A stretch of DNA of 47,188 bases from Hyphomicrobiales bacterium (GTDB lineage Bacteria > Pseudomonadota > Alphaproteobacteria > Rhizobiales > Rhizobiaceae), in assembly GCA_003577315.1 (NCBI GenBank), contig QEVK01000027.1:1-47188 (forward strand). Reading direction: 5' to 3'. The translations under genes and the position numbers were made by a program. The notes beneath the pieces were generated by a model that saw only the letters and a list, made by a program, of their open reading frames with translations, ran no database searches and was not told the DNA's origin. The stretch's first letter is position 1, and each line of letters starts with the position of its first letter. Of this stretch, positions 1-6,297 are shown piece by piece.

Positions 1-97
1 TCTGGTCGGGCTACGCCCTCCCGGCGTTCCCCAAATGCGCCGCCAAGTGGACTACTTTTGCGCCGCCCAATGGCCGACTTTTACTCCGCCGTTGACA
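1..97. mobile_element. Terminus of an IS21-family insertion sequence (partial)
   Basis: Read on the minus strand from 97, the sequence begins TGTCAACGGCGG and carries two spaced copies of a GGCG..AAAAGT.G.CCA motif (about 72-91 and 48-66). Multiple internal copies of such a motif next to a TG...CA end are characteristic of IS21-family termini. The element ends with CA at 96-97 and continues leftwards out of the window, so its istA/istB genes are not visible. Whether this is the left or right end cannot be decided here. The assignment rests on motif recognition, not a database match. Confidence 0.6.
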
Positions 98-359
98 GGA
101 CAGGGCGGATTTCCGAAGGTATCTCGAAGCGCGCTGTCAAATCGACAGAAGCGCCCGAGCCGCATAACCGGGGAGGCTCTGCCTCCCTACAGCATTACGG
201 CGAGGGTTGGCTTTCTCAACTTCGCGGCTCGAAAGAGCATCTTGGCAGTCGAGGCGAGGTACGGCGTGGTCAGGCGTGGCGGGCCATGTCGGGGAACCGC
301 AAGGCAAGAAACAGGGGAGGCGGAAACGTCTCCCCGTCCTGCATTTACGGCGTAAGCGG
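98..359. other. Non-coding stretch with three stem-loops
   Basis: No convincing gene is present. Three hairpins can be drawn: 131-154 (CTGTC/GACAG core with GCG/CGC flanks), 171-187 (GGGAGGC, loop TCT, GCCTCCC) and 314-335 (nine pairs including one G.T, GAAA loop). The last two are each followed by GCATT(T)ACGGCG, at 192-202 and 341-352, so they look like diverged copies of one unit. Function is unknown. Leftover late-operon leader, structured RNA or phage regulatory site are all possible. Confidence 0.4.
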
Positions 360-659
360 CTAATCGTCGGAGCGGGTGAAACCAATCCGGCGAGGCTTCT
401 CCACTGTAACTGCTTCAAGGAAGTAACAAAGCTGTGTGTAATACATGAATATATCGACGGGAGAGCCATTTTCATCCACCCCGAAGATATTCAGTATGCC
501 GTCGTCACTAGACCCGACCTGCGAAACGCGCAGACGAATTTCACGGCTCGGCAGAACGAAGGTAGCAACAGCCTCTTGATCCGGGCCTAAAAGTTTCTCG
601 TATTTTCTGTATTCCTCAGTCATTGCCTTGCGAAAGGCAGCAGCGCCACTGACAGACAT
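360..659 (-). CDS. Hypothetical protein, 99 aa, prophage accessory
   Basis: I do not recognise a family. The gene is supported by a very strong Shine-Dalgarno sequence (GGGAGGGG, 3-5 bases before the ATG at 659) and a balanced, non-repetitive composition. The protein is acidic to neutral, with a helical start (residues 1-25) and then alternating beta-like segments, with no signal peptide or membrane segment. It is transcribed against the tail operon and divergently from the small zinc-binding gene at 734, with a 74-bp gap between them. That placement, between the IS terminus and the tape measure gene, suggests a cargo (moron-type) gene. No function is proposed. Confidence 0.55.
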   Translation of the reverse strand: MSVSGAAAFRKAMTEEYRKYEKLLGPDQEAVATFVLPSREIRLRVSQVGSSDDGILNIFGVDENGSPVDIFMYYTQLCYFLEAVTVEKPRRIGFTRSDD

Positions 660-733
660 ATTCCCCTCCCTGTGTAACCCGATGCAAGCAAAGCACCGGG
701 AGCGCAGAGAGTCGAGTCAAAGGAAATGCAACG

Positions 734-949
734 ATGTCGACAGGATGGTATTGCGCGTTCTGCAACGCAAATCATGGTCCGCACGTCGATACTTGCCCAC
801 GCCAGAATGTAGGAAGAGTTATGTACGTCCCGCTAAAGGCCGGCGGCGGCGAGATTGCGTTCGATATCGTTATCCCGACGACAACGAGTCCAGAACCGTC
901 TCCAAGCGCGAAAGGGCAGGGGAGTCGAGTCTGGTTAGTCGCGCGATGA
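734..949 (+). CDS. Small protein with N-terminal zinc-binding motif, 71 aa
   Basis: The N-terminus has C7-x2-C10, H14, H17 and C21, a spacing that could bind one zinc ion (zinc-ribbon or treble-clef like). The rest is short beta-like sequence with a low-complexity Ser/Pro stretch. The start at 734 is supported by AAGGA about ten bases upstream. The 3' end overlaps the converging gene at 935-1444 by 15 bp. The family is not recognised. Small zinc-finger proteins of this size are common phage accessory genes, so a nucleic-acid or protein-binding role is possible but unproven. Confidence 0.5.
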   Translation: MSTGWYCAFCNANHGPHVDTCPRQNVGRVMYVPLKAGGGEIAFDIVIPTTTSPEPSPSAKGQGSRVWLVAR

Positions 950-1444
950 AAGAGACGTATCAGCAGGCATGATAGGGTACACGCCGGCCGCCACAAGGCG
1001 AGCCATGTAGGTCCTCCGTTGAGATTCTTTATCCTGAATTGGCCTCACGTCTCTCTGACACTGGTTAATCTCGCCCTGTAGGTTGAAGCGTATTGTGGAA
1101 CCCACCTTGTGCTTCTCAATTTCTTCTTGAAGGCGGGGAAGATTTTCGAGGCAGGCCGCCGCTTCCGGCGACATAGGTCCATGTAGCAGGAAACCCCTAT
1201 CCGTCAGACGGTAGGCGCAGGAAAATTCGCCCGGTTTGGGTCTAATGTTCAGGGTAGCCATCTCATAAGAGATCGAAACCGCAGCGCCAGAGATTGCCGC
1301 GTCGGTGCGTCTGTATCCATCGGGCGGCGACTTGCCGTTGAAATAGTCAAACTCGCAAATCGCTACCGCTGGGTCATCGTACCCTTCCGCGAAAGCCGGC
1401 GCGCTGAGTAGCAACCAAGCTGAACAGCAGACCAGTCGCCACAT
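935..1444 (-). CDS. Predicted secreted protein of unknown function, 169 aa
   Basis: The first 19 residues form a clear Sec signal peptide (basic start, hydrophobic core, Ala-Phe-Ala before the expected cleavage site), so the mature protein should enter the periplasm. The mature part holds four cysteines (in the contexts ICEF, FSCA, ACLE and NQCQ), enough for two disulfides, and a helical segment rich in Glu, Gln and Lys near residues 95-135. No known family is recognised. It lies antisense to the tail operon just before the tape measure gene. Secreted reverse-strand genes in this position are often lysogenic-conversion genes expressed by the prophage. That role is inferred from position only. 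Confidence 0.6.
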   Translation of the reverse strand: MWRLVCCSAWLLLSAPAFAEGYDDPAVAICEFDYFNGKSPPDGYRRTDAAISGAAVSISYEMATLNIRPKPGEFSCAYRLTDRGFLLHGPMSPEAAACLENLPRLQEEIEKHKVGSTIRFNLQGEINQCQRDVRPIQDKESQRRTYMARLVAAGVYPIMPADTSLSSRD

Positions 1445-1502
1445 TTCATCCTCCCGCTCTTGAGGCTGGCGACGCTACTGCATTCTTTTTCGTGAGGCAA
1501 TT

Positions 1503-4094
1503 ATGGCCCTAGCCCCACTGGGTTTCACCGTCGATACCAGCCCGGTAGCAAAAGCCGTCGCTGATCTCGGTAAGCTGACCGACGCCACGCAGAAGGCACA
1601 GCAAGAGACAGCGAAGGTTTTTCGCGTCGATAATGCTGCATCGCAGTATGCGCAGCGCATCGACAATTCTGCCCGCGCCCTTCGTGGGTTCGAAGCCATC
1701 GCGGCGAAGACAGCGGCGACAGCGAAGCATGTCACTGACCAGATGATGCGTATGACCGCGCACGAGCTGCGGGACAACGATATTCAGGCATATGGTCGCG
1801 AACTCGATGCGCTACGGGCGAAGTTCAACCCGGTCTTCGCTGCTTCGAAGCGGTATGAGGCCGAGCTGAACGAACTCAATCGCGCTCACAAGGTCGGGGC
1901 GATTTCGGCCTCTGAACATGGCATGGCGCTCACGGAGTTGAACGCCCGCTATCAGCAGGCAGGGGCGGGCGCGAAGGCATATGGAACCAGCGCCGGCATG
2001 GCACGCATGCAGACGCAAAATCTCATGTACCAGTTCCAGGACATTTCGATGATGATGGCGCTGGGGCAAAACCCCTTCGTCCTTCTAGCCCAGCAGTTGC
2101 CGCAGGTTGTCCAGCATGGCGGCCGGCTGAACGGCGTCATGGGGGCGCTCAAGCAGACCATCGGCGGCCTGTTCTCGCCGCTTGGCTTGCTGACCACAGG
2201 GTTCGTCCTCGCCGGTAGTGCCGCTGTCGCCTACTTTTCGAGCGGGGAGAAGGCGAAGACGCTTTCCGACGCGCTCGATAGCCACACGTCAGCACTGGAC
2301 AAAGTGCGCGAGATGTATGGCCGTGCAGGAAGCGCCGCTGACAAGTTCGGGCGAGAGTCCACCACGCAACTGGCGGCTATGGAACGGCGCGCCCGTGCGG
2401 CGGCCGAGGAAATGGCGAGGCTCGCCAATATAGACCTGTCGAAAGCTCTTTCGGATAGCGGCGGGTTCTCAGGCTTCGGCTTGCTTCACCGCCTCATGAC
2501 CCCGGCGGAGTTTCGCGCCGTGCGGCTGGAGTTTGCCGCTTTTGCGGAGCCTATCGCCCGCATCCGGCAGGAGATTGCGGCCGGTACGCCAGATTTTGAG
2601 ACGTTCCAGCGGGCTATCGAAGGCGTTGTCGCCACGCGATCAGACCTCCGCTCGACCGCAGACGAAATTCTGCACCTTGCCAGCGAGTCGATCAACGCCG
2701 CTCGCTGGCTTGGCGACACTGCGGACGAAATGCGGAACGCCTCGCCGGCCGCTATCGCATACGCAACATCGGTTCGCGACCTCAGCGACCTCATAGAGAA
2801 CATCCATTCCGAAAAGGCGCAGCAGGAACTGGCCGACCTCGCCGAGGAAGCCATCAACGGAAGCAAGAAGACGGACGAACTGAAAAAGGCGCTTGCCGCC
2901 ATTTCTGGTTACGCGCCCGATCTATCAACGGCGATCAGCCGGTTTCTCGAACTCGCCGGGGCCGCCAAGCAGGCCAAAGACGAGATTGTCGGGTTTACCG
3001 GCAAGGAATCGCAGGGCGGGCGTACACGCTATGGCACAACCGGCTTCATGCAATTGCCAGAGAATGTCGGGGTAACTCCGACTGCCCGCGTCGATCCCTA
3101 CTTCGAGGACTGGCGAAAGAAGACACCGAAATCACAGGCCGAACGCGATGCGGAACGCGCGAAGAAAGCCTACGACGACATGATCCGGCAGTCGCAGCAG
3201 TTCATCGCCGCGCAGCGGCTTGAGCAAGAGGCGTTGTTCATGACGGAAGAAGCCGCCAACGCGCTCCGGTATGAGCAGGAACTGCTGAACCAAGCCGCCA
3301 ACGACAACATCAAGCTCACGCCGGAGATGAAGCGGGAGCTTGAAGGGTTGGCGCAGCAGATGGCTTCGACTGAAGCCGAGACCAACCGCCTGCACGATGC
3401 GCTGAAATTCGGCAAAGACCTTGTTCGCGGCTTCGTCTCCGATCTCCGCTCGGGTCTGGAGCAGGGCAAGGGGTTCTGGAAATCCTTCGGCGATGCAGCG
3501 ATGAACGTGCTCGACAAGATTGTCGACAAGCTGCTGAACGATGTCATTGATGCGCTGTTCCAGGTGAATAGTGCGGCCGGAGGCATGGGCGGCGGTAGCT
3601 TCCTCGGCGGACTATTCGGAGGTATCGGCAAACTGTTTGGCTTTGCGTCTGGCGGTTATACCGGCCCCGGTGCGGCGTCTCAGCCTGCCGGAATTGTCCA
3701 CGCTGGCGAATACGTGTTCAGCAAGAGCGCTGTCGATCGCATCGGCCTCGGCTATCTCGACAGCCTGCACTCTGCTGCGAAGGGCTATATGAACGGCGGC
3801 TATGTCCGCTCGCATGCCCCGGCTAACGTCAACATGCGTGGGTATCAATCCGGGGGGTATGTCCGTCCGCATAGCGGAGGGCAGGAAGTCCTCAAGATCG
3901 AGCTTGTCTCCCGGTTCGACGCCGATGGCGGATTTGAAAGCGCAGTCGAGCGTTCGTCGCGTCCCGTTGCCATGCAGGAGAGCGCAAAGGCGGCCGGGCA
4001 GGTTGCTCGCGCGGTGCCCTCGATGGCGATCGGCGCGATGGACGATAGCCGCACCCGGCGCAGGCGCACGATCTCGCCGGGTGGCGTGATCTAA
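1503..4094 (+). CDS. Phage tail tape measure protein (lambda GpH type)
   Basis: This 863-residue protein should set tail length and act as the chaperoned rod inside a siphovirus tail. The N-terminal 200 residues are helical and Ala/Gln-rich. A hydrophobic stretch lies near residues 220-245. A charged coiled-coil region covers about 540-640, and the C-terminus has the lambda-H-like pattern (FGDAAMNVLDKI..LLNDVI, then Gly-rich loops and GYTGPG...HAGEYVFS). Such Gly/His-Ala-Gly-Glu repeats are typical of tape measure C-termini. The ATG at 1503 follows GAGG with five bases spacing. It is the first gene of the visible tail operon. The tail-tube and tail-chaperone genes expected upstream are absent, replaced by accessory genes and the IS terminus. 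Confidence 0.9.
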   Translation: MALAPLGFTVDTSPVAKAVADLGKLTDATQKAQQETAKVFRVDNAASQYAQRIDNSARALRGFEAIAAKTAATAKHVTDQMMRMTAHELRDNDIQAYGRELDALRAKFNPVFAASKRYEAELNELNRAHKVGAISASEHGMALTELNARYQQAGAGAKAYGTSAGMARMQTQNLMYQFQDISMMMALGQNPFVLLAQQLPQVVQHGGRLNGVMGALKQTIGGLFSPLGLLTTGFVLAGSAAVAYFSSGEKAKTLSDALDSHTSALDKVREMYGRAGSAADKFGRESTTQLAAMERRARAAAEEMARLANIDLSKALSDSGGFSGFGLLHRLMTPAEFRAVRLEFAAFAEPIARIRQEIAAGTPDFETFQRAIEGVVATRSDLRSTADEILHLASESINAARWLGDTADEMRNASPAAIAYATSVRDLSDLIENIHSEKAQQELADLAEEAINGSKKTDELKKALAAISGYAPDLSTAISRFLELAGAAKQAKDEIVGFTGKESQGGRTRYGTTGFMQLPENVGVTPTARVDPYFEDWRKKTPKSQAERDAERAKKAYDDMIRQSQQFIAAQRLEQEALFMTEEAANALRYEQELLNQAANDNIKLTPEMKRELEGLAQQMASTEAETNRLHDALKFGKDLVRGFVSDLRSGLEQGKGFWKSFGDAAMNVLDKIVDKLLNDVIDALFQVNSAAGGMGGGSFLGGLFGGIGKLFGFASGGYTGPGAASQPAGIVHAGEYVFSKSAVDRIGLGYLDSLHSAAKGYMNGGYVRSHAPANVNMRGYQSGGYVRPHSGGQEVLKIELVSRFDADGGFESAVERSSRPVAMQESAKAAGQVARAVPSMAIGAMDDSRTRRRRTISPGGVI

Positions 4095-4109
4095 GCAAAG
4101 GAAAATGCC

Positions 4110-4337
4110 ATGCAAAGCACGATCAATGTTCAGAACTGGACCGATGAGGAACTCGCTGACGAAATGGTGGCATGGGCGCGCGGCGGAGAAGGTGCCCGCC
4201 TGCCTGTGGACCGGTGTCTTGAGGCGACACAGGAATACGAGCGCCGGATAGGCGCGACGCCGCGCGACGAACTCTATGAGGCGTTCAAGGACGAACTTGT
4301 CGCCGCCCGCCGCAATCCTATCGCAGCTTCGACTTGA
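4110..4337 (+). CDS. Small hypothetical protein of the tail operon, 75 aa
   Basis: The ORF starts at an ATG preceded by AAAGGA with good spacing, 15 bp after the tape measure gene, so it is probably co-transcribed. The product is acidic, mostly helical (NWTDEELADEMVAW..., LYEAFKDELVAARR) and has no signal peptide or membrane segment. The last 20 bp overlap the converging small gene at 4318-4464. No family is recognised. A minor tail or assembly role is possible from position alone. Confidence 0.55.
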   Translation: MQSTINVQNWTDEELADEMVAWARGGEGARLPVDRCLEATQEYERRIGATPRDELYEAFKDELVAARRNPIAAST

Positions 4338-4464
4338 GCATCTTCACGTCCGACTTAAGAAAATTGATCTCCGAACTATTTGTTGCGACTTGGCCCATGG
4401 TTTTGCCGAGCGCCTCACGCAGCGCCTTGATCTCTTCGCGCAGCTTTTCAATTTCATCAGACAT
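4318..4464 (-). CDS. Antisense coiled-coil microprotein, 48 aa
   Basis: A 48-residue reading frame runs against the tail operon. It has heptad-like spacing of Ile/Leu (IEKLREEIKALREAL, then INFLKSDVKMLKSKL) and so predicts two short coiled-coil helices. The ATG at 4464 has GGGAGGG upstream (spacing about seven), which argues that it is translated. The longer frame to 4836 runs antisense through the next tail gene and is not credible. It fills the otherwise empty gap between the genes ending at 4337 and starting at 4525. Function is unknown. Short coiled-coil proteins of this type occur in many rhizobial prophages as unnamed ORFs. Confidence 0.5.
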   Translation of the reverse strand: MSDEIEKLREEIKALREALGKTMGQVATNSSEINFLKSDVKMLKSKLR

Positions 4465-4524
4465 GCATTCGCCCTCCCTTGGAAGGAGGCATGAAAGCAT
4501 GACTAAGGGCAGGAGTCTAACCTG

Positions 4525-5259
4525 ATGGCCCGCCTTCTGACATGGAACGACGCGCTCGGCCTCAACGCGCTTGAAGTGGTCAACGGCCCCAACGTGCGCA
4601 ATTCGGGCTCCAATACCGCGCAGGATGGGTCTGAACAGGTCTATGCCGGCGTCGGCGGCGTCTGGACGTTTCGGCTTGGCCTGCCGATTTCGCAGCGGCG
4701 GGCGGCTCGTCATGTTCGAGGGCTTCTCGATGCGCTCGACGGCGGCGTCAACGCCATGCGGTTTACGGTTTACGACCGCGACATGATGAGTCCGGCCGAG
4801 GCTGGGATTGTCGGCGGGTCGCATTGCGACTGGCATGGCGTTGGTATCCAGAACTGGTCCAACGGGATGTCGTGGTCAAACGGGGCGGGGTGGAAGACGA
4901 CCGCGCCGACTGTGCAGGTCGTTGCGGATGCGGCGGCAAACACAGGCATCATTCGGTTGGAAGACAAGTTCTGGGGCCACAGGCTTGGCTACGGCGATCA
5001 GATCGGCTTCTTCCCGTTTCACTTCGGCATGTACCGGATCGTGGAAGTGCTGGAGCCCGGCGTCTACCGGGTGAAGTATCGTCTTCGCAAGGCGATCCAG
5101 GCCGGCGACTACGCCACGCTGCATCCAGTGATCGTCCTGCGCCCGACCAGCAAGGACTCGGCAAACGCGCCGGGCCAGGTTCCGGGTTACACCGATGGCG
5201 GCAGCATCATTCTGACCGAGGTGATTGATCCGTTCGTCCGCCAGCACTTCACGGATTGA
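4525..5259 (+). CDS. Putative distal tail protein (gpM / GTA g12 position)
   Basis: This 244-residue protein has no motif I can name with certainty. It is beta-rich, with many aromatic and Gly residues, and has no signal peptide or membrane segment, as expected of a tail-tip structural component. Its place directly after the tape measure region and before the L-like and K-like genes matches lambda gpM or the distal tail gene (g12) of gene transfer agents. The functional call therefore comes from synteny. The start at 4525 has only a weak upstream purine signal (GGGCAGGAG about ten bases before). It is followed after three bases by the next tail gene. Confidence 0.6.
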   Translation: MARLLTWNDALGLNALEVVNGPNVRNSGSNTAQDGSEQVYAGVGGVWTFRLGLPISQRRAARHVRGLLDALDGGVNAMRFTVYDRDMMSPAEAGIVGGSHCDWHGVGIQNWSNGMSWSNGAGWKTTAPTVQVVADAAANTGIIRLEDKFWGHRLGYGDQIGFFPFHFGMYRIVEVLEPGVYRVKYRLRKAIQAGDYATLHPVIVLRPTSKDSANAPGQVPGYTDGGSIILTEVIDPFVRQHFTD

Positions 5260-5262
5260 GCC

Positions 5263-5838
5263 ATGTCGTTCAGCCAACAGGACTTCGAGGCTCTATCTGG
5301 CCTCTATATCCAGCCAGCATGGTTCGCCCATGTCGACTTTCCTTCGGGGGAACGCCGGCTGCATACAGGCATGGGGCCGGTCGAAATCGGCGGCCATGAA
5401 TGGGAGGGCGTGTCCGATCCGTTTGGTGGCCAGCTTGTCGGGCTTGGTGCCGTCGAGGAGCCATATTTCGGGCAGGCGCCCGCCGTCGATGTCGTCATGT
5501 CCGGCGCTAACCGCGAATTCCTCAAGTCTGTCTGGGATGACCGCCATGCCATCGAGGGTTGTTCCTGCGACCTTTACTTCGCGACCTTCGACGCCGAGAC
5601 CGGCGAGCCTGTCGTCATGTTTCGCAGGATGATGCAGGGACGTCTGACCGCGCCTCGCGTCGTCATCAACGGCCCGGTCGTACGGGCGATCTCGCTCAAG
5701 ATCGTCGGCGAGTTCGAAGGGCTGAACTTTCCGACTATGGGCTCGATGTGGAGCCCGACCGGGCAGCGCCAGCGGCACTCCGGCGACAAGGGTCTGGACT
5801 ACATCAACGCGGATGTCGTGGAGGTCTACAAGCCATGA
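5263..5838 (+). CDS. Putative tail hub/assembly protein (gpL / GTA g13 position)
   Basis: The 191-residue product is beta-rich and soluble. The N-terminal part has the pattern common to phage hub proteins that begin with a short helix followed by strands (FSQQDFEALSG...WFAHVDFPSG). One CSCDLYF segment holds a Cys pair near residue 105. It sits between the distal tail candidate and the peptidase-like tail protein, which corresponds to lambda gpL or GTA g13. Its stop overlaps the next start (ATGA at 5835-5838), indicating translational coupling. No family name is asserted. Confidence 0.6.
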   Translation: MSFSQQDFEALSGLYIQPAWFAHVDFPSGERRLHTGMGPVEIGGHEWEGVSDPFGGQLVGLGAVEEPYFGQAPAVDVVMSGANREFLKSVWDDRHAIEGCSCDLYFATFDAETGEPVVMFRRMMQGRLTAPRVVINGPVVRAISLKIVGEFEGLNFPTMGSMWSPTGQRQRHSGDKGLDYINADVVEVYKP

Positions 5839-6296
5839 GCCTGACCGCGAAGGAAGTTCGCGAGCGCGGGGATCGGCTGCGCGCTCTCGCCGAGGAGCTG
5901 AAAGGCAAGCCGTGCGAGTGGGGCGTTGACGACTGTTCCATGCTCCCTGCCCGCTGGGTGTCTGAGATCACGGGCAAAGCCTTCGACTGGCCCGACTACT
6001 CCAGCAAGGAAGAAGCCGTCGAGCAGATCGAGGCATGGGGCGGCCTCATCAACATCTGGAATCACGTCGCTGCAAAGATCGGGATCAAGGTGCGGGTCGG
6101 CGTGCCGGAGATCGGTGATGTCGGCATCATCCAGACGGTTCAGGGGCCGGTCGGCGGCATTTTTCTGCCGGGGCAGGTCATCATGCGCAGGGCTGAAATG
6201 GGAGTTCGCATCCACGGCGTCCCGAGCAGCACTGTGCGCCGCGTCGAGGGTGAGGTCCGGGAAATCCCGTTGCTGCTCCGGGTCTGGCAGGTCTGA
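5835..6296 (+). CDS. DUF6950/NlpC-P60-like tail protein (gpK / GTA g14 position)
   Basis: The 153-residue protein has the hallmark segment WGVDDCSMLPARWV near residues 30-43, matching the xWGxxDC motif of phage tail cysteine peptidases of the NlpC/P60 type and the DUF6950 family. Cys36 would be the nucleophile. Such proteins sit in the tail tip and are thought to open peptidoglycan during DNA entry. The expected histidine of the catalytic pair is not obvious: the only later histidines are in WNHVA and IHGVP. Enzyme activity is therefore uncertain. The start is the ATG overlapping the preceding stop. The longer frame starting at 5559 is discarded because it overlaps the previous gene. Confidence 0.7.
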   Translation: MSLTAKEVRERGDRLRALAEELKGKPCEWGVDDCSMLPARWVSEITGKAFDWPDYSSKEEAVEQIEAWGGLINIWNHVAAKIGIKVRVGVPEIGDVGIIQTVQGPVGGIFLPGQVIMRRAEMGVRIHGVPSSTVRRVEGEVREIPLLLRVWQV

Positions 6297-6297
6297 C

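Noticed and set aside
4472..4488. CCTCC/GGAGG inverted repeat before the gene at 4525
   Set aside because: It is explained by two ribosome-site-like stretches on opposite strands. The stem is short and not followed by a T tract.
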